From: Pseudogulbenkiania subflava DSM 22618
Lineage (GTDB): Bacteria; Pseudomonadota; Gammaproteobacteria; Burkholderiales; Chromobacteriaceae
Reading direction: 5' to 3'
NCBI RefSeq assembly: GCF_900177275.1
Contig: NZ_FXAG01000027.1
Span: forward strand, 1-55,974
Length of the DNA stretch: 55,974 nucleotides
The position numbers were made by a program, and so were the translations under genes. This document shows, one piece after another, positions 17,487 to 26,245 of this stretch (within the stretch, counting starts at the first letter, position 1; each line of letters opens with the position of its first letter). The notes under the pieces are model-generated. The model did not search any database and was not told where the DNA came from. It saw only the letters and a program-made list of their open reading frames with translations.

Positions 17487-17501
17487 TGGCATGGTCTGTG
17501 C
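17487..17501 (+). promoter_or_regulatory. Sigma-54 (-24/-12) promoter for the alcohol dehydrogenase
   Basis: TGGCATGGTCTGTGC has the invariant GG and GC separated by 10 bp and a good match to TGGCACG-N4-TTGC. It is about 85-100 bp upstream of the dehydrogenase start and points toward it. The adjacent divergent gene encodes a sigma-54 activator. Confidence 0.75.
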
Positions 17502-17584
17502 GGTAGTAACGGGGACACCATCAGGCAGGGAGCCTTCGCGGCCCCGACCGCCGAACCATGCTTACTTCGGAGATGCACAACACC

Positions 17585-18733
17585 ATGACGACGACTTTCT
17601 TCATCCCGCCGGTCAACATGATGGGCGAGGGCAGCCTCGCCGATGCCATGCAGGCCATCCGCAGCCATGGCTTCCGCCACGCCCTGATCGTCACCGACGC
17701 CGGCCTCGCCCGCGCCGGCGTGGCCGCCAAGGTAGCTGCGCTGCTGACCGAGCAGGACATCCAGGCCACCATCTTCGATGGCGCCAAACCCAACCCGACG
17801 GTGGGCAACGTCGAGGCCGGCCTGGCGCTGCTGCAGAGCCAGCGCTGCGACTGCGTAATTTCACTGGGCGGCGGCTCGCCGCACGACTGCGCCAAGGGCA
17901 TCGCGCTGGTGGCCGCCAACGGCGGGCACATCGGCGATTACGAGGGTGTGGACAAGTCGGCCAAGCCGCAGTTGCCGCTGATCGCCATCAACACCACCGC
18001 CGGCACCGCCAGCGAGATGACGCGCTTTTGCATCATCACCGACGAGACCCGCCACGTGAAGATGGCCATCGTCGACCGCAACGTCACCCCGATCCTGTCG
18101 GTCAACGACCCGGCACTGATGGTCGGCAAGCCGCCGGCGCTGACCGCCGCCACCGGCATGGACGCGCTGACCCACGCGGTGGAGGCCTACGTCTCCACCG
18201 CCGCCACCCCGATCACCGACGCCTGCGCGCTACAGGCGGTGAGGCTGATCGCCGCCCACCTGCGCCGTGCCGTGAGCGACGGCAAGGACCTGCACGCGCG
18301 CGAGCAGATGGCCTACGCCCAGTTCCTCGCCGGCATGGCGTTCAACAACGCCTCGCTCGGCTACGTGCACGCCATGGCGCACCAGCTGGGTGGCTTCTAT
18401 GACCTGCCGCACGGCGTCTGCAATGCGGTGCTGCTGCCGCACGTGGAAGCCTTCAACGCCAGCGTCTGCCCGGGGCGGCTGGGCGACGTGGCGGAAGCCA
18501 TGGGGGTGGATACCGAAGGGCTGGACGATGCCGCGGCAGCCGAGGCGTGCCTCGCGGCGATTCGCCGGCTCGCCGCCGACATCGGCATCCCGGCCGGCCT
18601 GGCCGAGCTGGGCGCGCGCGCCGAGGACATCCCGGTGCTGGCGGCCAACGCACTGAAGGACGCCTGCGGCCTGACCAACCCGCGCCCGGCCAGCCAGGAG
18701 GAGATCGAGGCAATCTTCCGCACCGCGCTGTAA
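17585..18733 (+). CDS. yiaY: Iron-containing alcohol dehydrogenase, YiaY/Adh4 type
   Basis: This NAD-dependent group III alcohol dehydrogenase of 382 residues is very close to E. coli YiaY. It shares TFFIP at the N-terminus, the NAD-binding [38 protein letters not shown] and the metal-site region [20 protein letters not shown] followed by [13 protein letters not shown]. YiaY is annotated as L-threonine dehydrogenase, but relatives oxidise ethanol and other primary alcohols, so the substrate is open. In-frame ATGs also occur at 17558 and 17573; 17585 best fits the family start, and the ribosome site (GGAG) is 12 nt upstream. Control is probably by sigma-54 and the divergent activator. Confidence 0.9.
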   Translation: MTTTFFIPPVNMMGEGSLADAMQAIRSHGFRHALIVTDAGLARAGVAAKVAALLTEQDIQATIFDGAKPNPTVGNVEAGLALLQSQRCDCVISLGGGSPHDCAKGIALVAANGGHIGDYEGVDKSAKPQLPLIAINTTAGTASEMTRFCIITDETRHVKMAIVDRNVTPILSVNDPALMVGKPPALTAATGMDALTHAVEAYVSTAATPITDACALQAVRLIAAHLRRAVSDGKDLHAREQMAYAQFLAGMAFNNASLGYVHAMAHQLGGFYDLPHGVCNAVLLPHVEAFNASVCPGRLGDVAEAMGVDTEGLDDAAAAEACLAAIRRLAADIGIPAGLAELGARAEDIPVLAANALKDACGLTNPRPASQEEIEAIFRTAL

Positions 18734-18741
18734 TCCTCTAC

Positions 18742-18941
18742 GAACTGGTTCGCGATCTATCGCGAGCAGCCCTCAGCGGGGTAAAGAGCAGCGCAGGCAC
18801 CGGAATGTACTGGAGTACATGAGGATTTCCGATCGCTGAGCGAATCCCTGCGTGCCAATCTTCGATTGGCTCAGCGATAGATTCGCACGCAGAGCACATG
18901 AGCCCCGATCAGGGATGCGCAGCAAGATCGTGAGCAGGTTC
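18742..18941 (+). mobile_element. MITE-like element, family 1, copy A
   Basis: This 200-bp non-coding element has degenerate terminal inverted repeats (GAACTGGTTC left, GAGCAGGTTC right) and is closely similar to 36507-36706 and, inverted, to 19531-19731. The flanks are TAC and TAA, compatible with a TNA target duplication. The interior has palindromes (GGAATGTACTGGAGTACAT; CCAATCTTCGATTGG). It starts 8 bp past the stop of the dehydrogenase and lies before the terminator at 18978. Confidence 0.85.
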
Positions 18942-18977
18942 TAAGGCTGCACCCTCCATCCTTTGTATGCACGTGTT

Positions 18978-19003
18978 GGGCCGCCTCCGGGCGGCCCTTT
19001 TTT
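18978..19003 (+). terminator. Rho-independent terminator of the alcohol dehydrogenase gene
   Basis: An 8-bp GGGCCGCC/GGCGGCCC stem with a TCCG loop is followed by T6. It is now 245 bp from the dehydrogenase stop because the family 1 element lies between them, suggesting the element inserted between gene and terminator. Confidence 0.85.
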
Positions 19004-19119
19004 ATCTCGCCGCCTCCGCCGTTCGGCCTAGCCCGTCCCCCTCGTCGGGCGTATCGAAGTCCCCGCCGCCGTCGCGTTACACTGCAGCTTCCCCCCTCCC
19101 CGTATTGGAATACCGCGTC

Positions 19120-19530
19120 ATGACCCCGATCACCGATTTCGACTCGCTGCTGGCCGCCGCACGCCAGCAGCCCGACCCGCAACGCCTGCTGTTCGTGTTC
19201 GTGCGCTCGGTGCTGCACGACGATCACGCGCCGCACGAGGCGGAACGCTTCAACGCCGGCCAGGGCGGCATCCTGCAGCCGGTGCTGTGCGTCGACAAGA
19301 CCCCGGCCGAACTGACCAGCTTCGCCGCGCTCAAGGCAGAATCGGCGCGCACCGGCGAGGCCTGGCAGCTCATGTTCGTCGCCGCCATCGGCGGCGCCAA
19401 CGGCAAGGCCCCGAGCAGCGACGACGCTGAAGAGCCGCTCAAGCGCATGATCCAGACCATCCAGACCGGCGGCGACGTGTCGCGCTACCTGGCGTTCGAT
19501 CAGCACGGCGAGCCGGTGCGCTTCCTCTGA
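19120..19530 (+). CDS. Conserved small protein, listed in databases as 'ribonucleotide reductase subunit alpha'
   Basis: This 136-residue soluble protein begins MTPITDFDSLLAAARQQPDP and contains LLFVFVRSVLHDDHAP, LCVDKTPAELTSFAAL and a FVAAIGG… segment. From memory, relatives in beta- and gammaproteobacteria carry the name ribonucleotide reductase subunit alpha, but the protein is far too short and has none of the cysteine or glycyl motifs of a reductase. The name is probably an annotation error and the function is unknown. The ATG at 19120 was chosen for its GGAA site and family-like start. Its stop codon TGA is also the target duplication of the next element. Confidence 0.75.
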   Translation: MTPITDFDSLLAAARQQPDPQRLLFVFVRSVLHDDHAPHEAERFNAGQGGILQPVLCVDKTPAELTSFAALKAESARTGEAWQLMFVAAIGGANGKAPSSDDAEEPLKRMIQTIQTGGDVSRYLAFDQHGEPVRFL

Positions 19531-19731
19531 GAACCTGTTCATGATCTTGCTGCGCGTCCCTGATCGGGGCTCATGTGCACTGCGTGCGAATCTATCGCTG
19601 AGCCAATCGAAGATTGGCACGCAGAGATTCGCTCAGCGATGCGCAATCCTCATGGACCTCATGTCCATTCCGGTTTCTGTGCTGCTCTTCACCCCGCTGA
19701 GGGCCGCTCGCGACAGATCCTGAACAGGTTC
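19531..19731 (-). mobile_element. MITE-like element, family 1, copy B (inverted)
   Basis: This 201-bp element has perfect 10-bp terminal repeats GAACCTGTTC and GAACAGGTTC. It is inverted relative to copies A and C. It is flanked by TGA on both sides (19528-19530 and 19732-19734); the left TGA is the stop codon of the upstream gene. The interior shares the CCGGAATG…CATGAGGA palindrome and the TCGCTGAGCCAATCGAAGAT hairpin with its relatives. No open frame for a transposase is present. Confidence 0.9.
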
Positions 19732-19775
19732 TGAGGCCACGTCTCCCCGGAGACACGACGCTCACGCAATCAGTA

Positions 19776-19823
19776 AAAAAGGTCGGCCGAACACCCGCAA
19801 CACGGGCTTCGGCCGACCTTTTG
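19776..19823 (+). terminator. Convergent bidirectional terminator
   Basis: A 12-bp stem AGGTCGGCCGAA/TTCGGCCGACCT with a 16-nt loop has A5 before it and T-runs after it on both strands. It serves the small gene ending at 19530 (plus strand) and pepP ending at 19847 (minus strand). Confidence 0.85.
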
Positions 19824-19846
19824 GTCGATGGGCGCGGTGAGGTGGC

Positions 19847-21235
19847 TCAGCCCGCCATCGCCGCCTCCACCTCGTCCGCCGTTTTCGGGATCGGCGCGCC
19901 CAGCACGCGGCAGCCCTCTTCAGTCACCAGTACGTCGTCCTCGATGCGGATGCCGCCGAAATCGCGGTACTGATGGAAGGTCTCGTAGCGGATGTACTGG
20001 CTGTGGCGGCCCTCGGCCCGCCAGGCGTCGATCAGCGCCGGGATGAAGTAGATGCCCGGTTCCACCGTGATCACCATGCCGGCCTTGAGCGGCTTGCCCA
20101 GGCGCAGGTAGCCCAGGCCGAACAGCGCACTGCGCTCGACCGCGCCGTCGTAGCCCACCAGGTCCTCGCCCAGGCCTTCCATGTCGTGCACGTCCATGCC
20201 GATCTGGTGCCCCAGGCCGTGCGGGAAGGCGATGGCGTAGGCGCCGGATTCGACGATGGCGTCGGCGTCGCCCTGGAAGAAGCCCAGCACCGTCATCCGC
20301 TCCACCATCACCCGCGCCGACCGCTTGTGCACCTCGAGATAGGGCACGCCCGGGCGGATCGCCTCAAGCGCAGCCAGTTGCATCGCCAGCACCGTGTCGT
20401 ACAGTGCGCGCTGGCGCGGCGTGAACTTGCCACCCACCGGCAGCGTGCGGGTGATGTCGCTGGCGTAGCCGCTGGCGCTCGCCGCGCCGCTGTCGTTCAC
20501 GACGAGGTCGCCGGCTTGCAGCAGTTGGTCGTGGTGGTGGTTATGCAGCACCTCGCCGCGGCGCGAGAAGATGCTGGGGTAGGCCAGCTGCCAGTCGTGG
20601 CGGCGCACGATGCCTTCCATCTCGCCCACCACCGCGCGCTCGGCCACGCCCGGCCGCGCCGCGCGCATCGCCGCCAGGTGCATGGCGTGCGTCACCGCGA
20701 GCGCCGCTTCCATCTCGGCGATTTCCTCGTCACCCTTGATCTCGCGCAGCGCCACCACGGCGCGGGTCAGCGCGGTCGAGACGCCGGCGCCCAACTCGTC
20801 CGGCGGCAGCGCCAGCAGCCGGCCCAGCTCGATCTGCGTCTCGCCGCGATACGGCGCCAGGTAGTGCACGGTGCGACCGGCGTCGCGCGCTGCGCGCACC
20901 AGCGCCGCCAGTTCGGCGTAAGGCCGCGCCACGGCAACGCCGGCGGAGGCGGCGCGCTCGGCCAGGCTGGGCTGCGGCCCGGTCCACACCACGTCGGCGA
21001 CGTCGGGCTCGCGCCCGAACAGCATGGTTTCTCCGCTGTCGGCATCGATCACGCCGGCCAGACCCGGCTCGTTCAGGCCGAAGAAGTAGCGGAAGGAACT
21101 GTCCTGCACGAAGGGGTAGATGTTGTCGCGGTAGTTCATCGGTGCGTCGACGTTGCCCGGGAACAGCAACAGGCCGGACAGGCCCGCTGCCTGCAGGCGG
21201 GCACGGCGCTGCAGGTAGATGTCGGCAGAAAACAT
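19847..21235 (-). CDS. pepP: Xaa-Pro aminopeptidase (aminopeptidase P)
   Basis: This 462-residue enzyme of the M24B family removes N-terminal residues before proline in the cytoplasm. It has an N-terminal AMP_N domain (FRYFFGLNEPGLAGVIDADS) and a pita-bread catalytic domain. The dinuclear metal ligands are recognisable: Asp in VVNDSGAASASGYASDITRT, His in FPHGLGHQIGMDVHD, Glu in VEPGIYF and Glu in GGIRIEDDV. The frame is open to 22609, but that stretch is antisense to nothing real and lies inside benE. The ATG at 21235 has an AAGG site. Confidence 0.93.
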   Translation of the reverse strand: MFSADIYLQRRARLQAAGLSGLLLFPGNVDAPMNYRDNIYPFVQDSSFRYFFGLNEPGLAGVIDADSGETMLFGREPDVADVVWTGPQPSLAERAASAGVAVARPYAELAALVRAARDAGRTVHYLAPYRGETQIELGRLLALPPDELGAGVSTALTRAVVALREIKGDEEIAEMEAALAVTHAMHLAAMRAARPGVAERAVVGEMEGIVRRHDWQLAYPSIFSRRGEVLHNHHHDQLLQAGDLVVNDSGAASASGYASDITRTLPVGGKFTPRQRALYDTVLAMQLAALEAIRPGVPYLEVHKRSARVMVERMTVLGFFQGDADAIVESGAYAIAFPHGLGHQIGMDVHDMEGLGEDLVGYDGAVERSALFGLGYLRLGKPLKAGMVITVEPGIYFIPALIDAWRAEGRHSQYIRYETFHQYRDFGGIRIEDDVLVTEEGCRVLGAPIPKTADEVEAAMAG

Positions 21236-21278
21236 GGAGTCGGTACCTTGTGGGTGACGGAACGGCGGGCACTGGATT

Positions 21279-21302
21279 GTATACAGTCGTTCAACTGTAC
21301 AC
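21279..21302. promoter_or_regulatory. Inverted repeat between benE and pepP
   Basis: GTATACAGT (21279-21287) is mirrored by ACTGTACAC (21294-21302) around a 6-bp centre. It lies 44 bp upstream of pepP, where a promoter or operator is expected, and just downstream of the benE stop. The binding protein is unknown; no terminator T-run follows. Confidence 0.4.
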
Positions 21303-21327
21303 GCGCCGCCGCCGCCCCGCCAGCGCC

Positions 21328-22536
21328 TCAACGTCTGGACCCGGTGCTGAGCGCCGCCGTGGCGTGGCCGGCCCGGACCTGGCACAGCAGGCTCACCGCC
21401 CCGCCCGCCAGCAGCGCCCACAGCGGTGCACCGAGCCCGGCGATGGTGATGCCGGAGGCCGCCACCACGAAGGTGATCAGCGCCGCCTCGCGCTGACGTT
21501 CGTCCCCCAGCGCCGTGGCGAGCGAGGAGGCCAGCGTGCCGAACAGCGCCAGCCCGGCCGCGGCCGCCACCAGCGCCTTGGGCAGGGTGAGGATCAGCGC
21601 CGCCAGCGCGCCGCCGGCCAGCCCCAGCAGGATGTACAGCACCCCGCACACCACGCCGGCCATGTAGCGCCGAGCCGGGTCGGGATGCGCCTCCGGTCCG
21701 GTGCAGATCGCCGCGGTGATCGCCGCCAGCACCACGCCGTGCCCGCCCAGGGGCGCGGTGACGATAGACATCAGGCCGAGCGCCGTCACCGGCGAGCGCG
21801 CCGGAATGCGATAACCGGATGAGGCCAGCACTGCCATGCCCGGCAGGAACTGCCCGGTCAGCGCCACCAGTGCGAGCGGGATGGCGAGGTTGACGAAGGC
21901 CGTCCACGACCACGCCGGCATGGTGAACTGCGGCCCGGCACCACCCTGCCACGTCGGCAGCGTACCGAACAGCCCCTGCACGCCGGCAATGGCCAGCCCC
22001 AGCGCCAGCGCGACCGGCAAGGCGTAACGCGGGAACAACCGCCGGCCGAGGAAGAACGCCGCCGCCATCGGCAACACCAGCGCCGCGTCGTGGCTGGCGG
22101 CCCCGGCCAGCTCGGCGACGAAGCGGAACAGGATGCCGCCCAACAGCGCCGCCGCCAGCGCCGGTGGAAACACCTTCATGATCTTGTCGAACAGGCCAGA
22201 CGCACCGATCACGGTGACGATGACCGCCGCCGCCAGGAAGGCGCCCACCGCCTCGGCGTAGGGCACGCCGGGCAGCGCGGCCAGCAGCAGTGCCGCGCCC
22301 GGCGTCGACCAGGCGGTAATCACCGGCGCCTTCCAGCGCAGCGACAACCACAAGCCGGCGATGCCGGAACCGATCGACACTGCCCACACCCAGGAGCCGA
22401 GCTGAGCGGCGCTCAGGCCCGCCGACTGTGCGGCGTGCACGATGATGAGAAAAGGGCCGGAATACCCCACCAGCAGTGCAAGCACCGCGGCGAGGACGGC
22501 CGAAGGCGACAGATCGCGCCAGGGGGAAAACGTCAT
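21328..22536 (-). CDS. benE: BenE family transporter (benzoate/H+ symporter type)
   Basis: This 402-residue inner-membrane protein has about 12 hydrophobic helices, starting MTFSPWRDLSPSAVLAAVLA. Family patterns include WSTPGAALLLA, GGHGVVLAAITAAICTG and FVVAASGITIAGLGAPLWAL. BenE proteins import benzoate, and close relatives such as E. coli YdcO have unknown substrates; no benzoate catabolic genes are nearby, so the substrate is open. A strong AAGGAG site precedes the ATG. An inserted 231-bp element begins only 15 bp upstream of the start codon, so the native promoter has probably been displaced or replaced. Confidence 0.85.
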   Translation of the reverse strand: MTFSPWRDLSPSAVLAAVLALLVGYSGPFLIIVHAAQSAGLSAAQLGSWVWAVSIGSGIAGLWLSLRWKAPVITAWSTPGAALLLAALPGVPYAEAVGAFLAAAVIVTVIGASGLFDKIMKVFPPALAAALLGGILFRFVAELAGAASHDAALVLPMAAAFFLGRRLFPRYALPVALALGLAIAGVQGLFGTLPTWQGGAGPQFTMPAWSWTAFVNLAIPLALVALTGQFLPGMAVLASSGYRIPARSPVTALGLMSIVTAPLGGHGVVLAAITAAICTGPEAHPDPARRYMAGVVCGVLYILLGLAGGALAALILTLPKALVAAAAGLALFGTLASSLATALGDERQREAALITFVVAASGITIAGLGAPLWALLAGGAVSLLCQVRAGHATAALSTGSRR

Positions 22537-22550
22537 GGTTCTGCTCCTTG

Positions 22551-22781
22551 GAGCCGCTAACAAAACCCTCTTGGCATTGTTGTTCGCGTGCGAATCTATC
22601 GCTGGGCAAATCCCTGCTGGCAAATCTTTGATTTGCTCAGCGATGGATTTGCACGCAGGGATTTGCTCAGCAAGCATTTGTCGTACTACTTGCATGTAGC
22701 TTCGCTGAAACTTCGGCTACGCCTCGTTTTCTGCGGCCGCACACCTAGCCAAGACTGCTGCGCCGGGTTTGTTAACAGCTC
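22551..22781 (-). mobile_element. MITE-like element, family 2, copy A
   Basis: This 231-bp non-coding element has terminal repeats GAGCCGCTAACAAAACCC and, inverted, GAGCTGTTAACAAACCC, flanked by TTG on both sides (22548-22550 and 22782-22784). The interior (22585-22672) carries a TCGCTGGGCAAATC…GATTTGCTCAGCGAT fold-back like that of family 1. The distal part (TACTTGCATGTAGCTTCG…GTTTTCTGCGGCCGC) matches copy B at 35207. It abuts the benE ribosome-binding site and sits in the benE-mocR intergenic region. Confidence 0.88.
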
Positions 22782-22886
22782 TTGTGTCATTAGATGACCC
22801 GAGCGTAATCCCGCCGCGCGACGCCGCCTTCACACACGGCGCCAAACAGCTTAGGCTGGGCGCGATCTGTTCTATATAACAAGACG

Positions 22887-24320
22887 ATGAACGCCACTCC
22901 GCATTACCAGCGCATCGCCGCCGAGCTGCAGGCCCGGCTCGATGCCGGCGAGTTCGCCCCCGGCAGCCGGCTGCCGGCGGTGCGCCGCCTGGCCGAGCAC
23001 TACGACGTCAACACACTGACCGCGCTCGCCGCTTACCGCCTGCTGGAACAACAGCAGCGTGTGGTGGCACGCCCGCGCGCCGGCTTCTACGCCGCGCTGC
23101 CGGGCCGTTCGGCCAACCTGGAGGCACAGCCACCGCTGCCCGCCCCGGCGGCGCTGGTGCAGGTCAACGGGCGCGTCTCCCAGCTGCTGAAGCTATCCGG
23201 TTCGCGCCTCGCCTTGCAGCTGCATATGGCCGAGGCCGCCACCAGCCTCTATCCGACGGCAGAACTGGCGCGCCGGCTGCAGCACACCTTGCTGCGCCAG
23301 CCGGAACTGATCGGCGCGTATCTCGCCGAATCGGAACAGACCCGGCTCAAGCGCGAAATCGCCCGCCTCGCCGCCGGGGCCGAGCTCGACCTGGGCCCCG
23401 ACGACATCCTGATGACCCAGGGCATCACCGAGGCGATCAGCCTGGCGCTGCGCCTGCTCACCCGTCCCGGCGACACCGTGGCGGTGGAGACGCCGGTCTA
23501 CTTCGGCCTGTTGCAGACGCTGGAGAGCCTCGGACTCAAGGCGCTGGAAATCCCCTGCACGCCGGACGCCGGGCTGTCGCTGGAGGCGCTGGAATTCGCG
23601 CTGCGCCATGGCCCGGCGGTGAAATGCCTGGTCACCGTGCCGCATTTCCAGAACCCCACCGGGGCGCTGATGCCGGACGACAACAAGAAGCGCCTGCTGC
23701 AGCTCGCCCGCAAACACGGCGTGACGATCATCGAGGACGACGTGTTCGGCGACCTCTACTTCGGCAGCCGGCGCCCCACCCCGATCAAGGCCTGGGACCG
23801 CGACGGCGAGGTGATCTACTGCGCCTCGTTCACCAAGAGCTTCGCGCCGTCATTCCGCCTGGGCTGGCTCGCTGGCGGGCGCCATCAGCCGGCGCTGGCG
23901 CGGCTGCGCGAGAGCAGCTCGCTGGTCAGCTCCTCGCTGCTGCAAGTGGTATTGGCCGACATGCTGGCCGGCGGCGACTATGCGCGCATTAGCCAGCGCT
24001 TGCGCCAGCAGTTGGCACAACAGATGCAGATCACCGCCGACGCAGTACTGGCGGCCTTTCCGCGCGGCACGCGGCTGCGCCGGCCACAGGGCGGCCTGCT
24101 GTTGTGGGTGGAATGCCCGGACGGGGTGGACACGGCAAAACTGCTGGAAACGGCGCTGGCGCAGTCGATCAGCTTCGCGCCCGGCCTGCTGTTCTCGGCC
24201 GAACCGCGCTTCAGCCACTGCCTGCGCCTCAACTTCGGCCAACCCTGGAACGGGCAACTGGCCGACGCCATCAACCTGCTCGGGCGGCTCGCCACGGCGC
24301 AATTGGCCGGACGCCGCTGA
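22887..24320 (+). CDS. MocR-type (GntR + aminotransferase) transcriptional regulator
   Basis: This 477-residue PLP-dependent regulator has a GntR winged helix at about 5-75 ([20 protein letters not shown]) joined to a type I aminotransferase-like domain. The internal aldimine lysine is predicted as Lys317 in [19 protein letters not shown], with NPTG and [12 protein letters not shown] upstream. MocR proteins sense PLP, amino acids or related compounds. It diverges from benE and lies 10 bp upstream of a FAD oxidoreductase, which is likely co-transcribed, so it may control one or both. An AT-rich CTATATAACAAGACG stretch precedes the start. Confidence 0.9.
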   Translation: MNATPHYQRIAAELQARLDAGEFAPGSRLPAVRRLAEHYDVNTLTALAAYRLLEQQQRVVARPRAGFYAALPGRSANLEAQPPLPAPAALVQVNGRVSQLLKLSGSRLALQLHMAEAATSLYPTAELARRLQHTLLRQPELIGAYLAESEQTRLKREIARLAAGAELDLGPDDILMTQGITEAISLALRLLTRPGDTVAVETPVYFGLLQTLESLGLKALEIPCTPDAGLSLEALEFALRHGPAVKCLVTVPHFQNPTGALMPDDNKKRLLQLARKHGVTIIEDDVFGDLYFGSRRPTPIKAWDRDGEVIYCASFTKSFAPSFRLGWLAGGRHQPALARLRESSSLVSSSLLQVVLADMLAGGDYARISQRLRQQLAQQMQITADAVLAAFPRGTRLRRPQGGLLLWVECPDGVDTAKLLETALAQSISFAPGLLFSAEPRFSHCLRLNFGQPWNGQLADAINLLGRLATAQLAGRR

Positions 24321-24330
24321 GGGAGAGCAC

Positions 24331-25431
24331 ATGGACCGCATCGACACCCTGGTGATCGGCGCCGGCGTCATCGGCCTGGCGGTGGCGCGCGCGCTGGCCC
24401 AGCAGGGGCACGAGGTGATCGTCGCCGAAGCCGAAGCCGCCTTCGGCCACCACACCTCGAGCCGCAACAGCGAGGTGATCCACGCCGGGCTCTACTACCC
24501 GACCGGCTCGCTCAAGGCGCGGCTGTGCCTGGCCGGGCGCGCATCGCTGTACCGCTACTGCGCCGCGCGCGCGGTGCCTCACCGCCGCCTCGGCAAGCTG
24601 CTGGTCGCCACCCAGGCCGGCGACGCGCCACGGCTGACGCACATCGCCCAGCGCGCCGCCGCCAACGGCGTGAACGACCTGCGCTGGCTGGAACAGGCCG
24701 AGCTCGCCGACCTGGAGCCGGCGCTCGCCGGCCACACCGCGCTGTTGTCGCCCTCCACCGGCATCGTCGACAGCCACGCCCTGATGCTGGCGCTGCTGGC
24801 CGACGCCGAAGCCGCCGGCGCGCTCTTGGCACTGGCCTCGCCGGTAGTCGGCGGGCGCATCGAGCCGGACGGCCTGGTGCTCACCATCGGCAGCGACACC
24901 CCCTATTACCTGCACGCGCGCCGCGTGGTCAACGCCGCCGGGCTGTGGGCGCAGCGCGTCGCGGCGGCCATCGACGGCCTGCCCGCGCACACCATTCCGC
25001 CGCTGCATTACGCGCGCGGCGTGTACTTCACGCTGAGCGGACGCGCGCCGTTCTCACATCTGATCTACCCGCTGCCGGTGGCGGGCGGACTGGGCACCCA
25101 CCTCACGCTCGACCTCGCCGGCCAGGCCCGCTTCGGCCCGGACGTGGAGTGGGTGGACGTGGTGGACTACCGCGTCGACCCGGCGCGCGCGGGCGGCTTC
25201 TACCAGAGCATCCGCCAGTGGTGGCCGGCGCTGCCGGACGGCGCGCTGCAACCGGGCTACGCCGGCATCCGCCCCAAGCTCGCCGCACCGGGCGAGCCGG
25301 ACGCCGACTTCGTGATCCAGGACGAGCGCCAACATGGCGTGCCGGGGCTGATCAACCTTTACGGCATCGAATCGCCGGGGCTGACCAGCTGTCTCGCGCT
25401 GGCCGACGAGGTAGCACGACGACTGGCCTGA
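24331..25431 (+). CDS. FAD-dependent oxidoreductase, L-2-hydroxyglutarate oxidase-like
   Basis: This 366-residue protein of the DAO superfamily has the dinucleotide-binding start [38 protein letters not shown] (the pattern of LhgO-type enzymes), [19 protein letters not shown] and the C-terminal GIRPKL followed by [18 protein letters not shown]. By family it would oxidise a 2-hydroxyacid or related substrate and pass electrons to the respiratory chain. The ATG at 24331 has GGGAGA upstream; the frame extends into mocR but that part is a shadow. It probably forms an operon with the MocR gene. Substrate uncertain. Confidence 0.85.
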   Translation: MDRIDTLVIGAGVIGLAVARALAQQGHEVIVAEAEAAFGHHTSSRNSEVIHAGLYYPTGSLKARLCLAGRASLYRYCAARAVPHRRLGKLLVATQAGDAPRLTHIAQRAAANGVNDLRWLEQAELADLEPALAGHTALLSPSTGIVDSHALMLALLADAEAAGALLALASPVVGGRIEPDGLVLTIGSDTPYYLHARRVVNAAGLWAQRVAAAIDGLPAHTIPPLHYARGVYFTLSGRAPFSHLIYPLPVAGGLGTHLTLDLAGQARFGPDVEWVDVVDYRVDPARAGGFYQSIRQWWPALPDGALQPGYAGIRPKLAAPGEPDADFVIQDERQHGVPGLINLYGIESPGLTSCLALADEVARRLA

Positions 25432-25508
25432 CGCGTCTTGTAACAATTGAAACACATCGCCGCGCGCTTTCTGATAAGAACAGGGTAAAAAGGAGGAGGA
25501 GCCCCCGC

Positions 25509-26237
25509 ATGGACGACAAGTACCGCATCCTGATCGTCGACGACGAGCCCGAGGTGCGCGACTGGCTCGGCGCACTGCTGGAGGACGGCGGCTTCGCGCC
25601 CCACGGCGTGGCCGACGGCGCGGCGATGCGCCAGGCCCTGGCGGCACAGCGCTTCGCACTGGTGATCCTCGATCTCAAGCTGAAGGGCGAGGACGGCCTG
25701 ATGCTGGCGCGCGAGCTGCGCGGCCAGTCCGCCGTGCCGATCATCATGATGAGCGGCAAGGGCGACGAGACCGACCGCGTGCTGGGGCTGGAACTGGCCG
25801 CCGACGACTACCTGACCAAGCCGTTCTCCGGGCGCGAACTGCTGGCGCGCGTGCGCGCCGCACTGCGCCGCACCACCGAACTCTCGATCCCGCTGCAGCG
25901 CCACGCCGGCGAGGCGCGCGAGTGCTACGCCTTCAACGGCTGGGTGCTCGACATGACCGCGCGCGAGCTGCGCCAGCCGGACGGCGCGCCGTGCGCGCTG
26001 ACGCAGGGCGAGTTCTCGCTGCTGGCCACGCTGGTGCGCCACCCGCAGCGGGTGTGGAGCCGCGAGCAGTTGCTGGAGCAGACGCGCGGCCTCGACACCG
26101 AGGTGTACGACCGCACCATCGACGTGCTGATCCTGCGCCTGCGGCGCAAGATCGAGCCGAACCCGCGCCACCCCGAACTGATCTGCACCGAGCGCGGCCT
26201 GGGCTACCAGTTCCGCGCCGCGGTCAGCCGCCCTTGA
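25509..26237 (+). CDS. OmpR-family response regulator
   Basis: This 242-residue protein has a receiver domain (ILIVDDEP, phospho-acceptor Asp55 in LVILDLKLKG, conserved lysine in YLTKPFSGRELLAR) and a C-terminal winged helix. The latter contains LTQGEFSLLATLVRHP, VYDRTIDVLILRLRRKIE and ERGLGYQF. A very strong purine-rich ribosome site (GGAGGAGGAG) precedes the ATG. It is followed 8 bp later by a hybrid histidine kinase. The pair lies directly upstream of an alpha-glucoside transport operon, its likely target. Confidence 0.93.
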   Translation: MDDKYRILIVDDEPEVRDWLGALLEDGGFAPHGVADGAAMRQALAAQRFALVILDLKLKGEDGLMLARELRGQSAVPIIMMSGKGDETDRVLGLELAADDYLTKPFSGRELLARVRAALRRTTELSIPLQRHAGEARECYAFNGWVLDMTARELRQPDGAPCALTQGEFSLLATLVRHPQRVWSREQLLEQTRGLDTEVYDRTIDVLILRLRRKIEPNPRHPELICTERGLGYQFRAAVSRP

Positions 26238-26245
26238 GGCCCGCC

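Noticed and set aside
21236-22609. Upstream extension of the pepP frame to 920 residues
   Set aside because: The extra part overlaps benE and has no protein-like sequence; pepP has a family-typical start at 21235.
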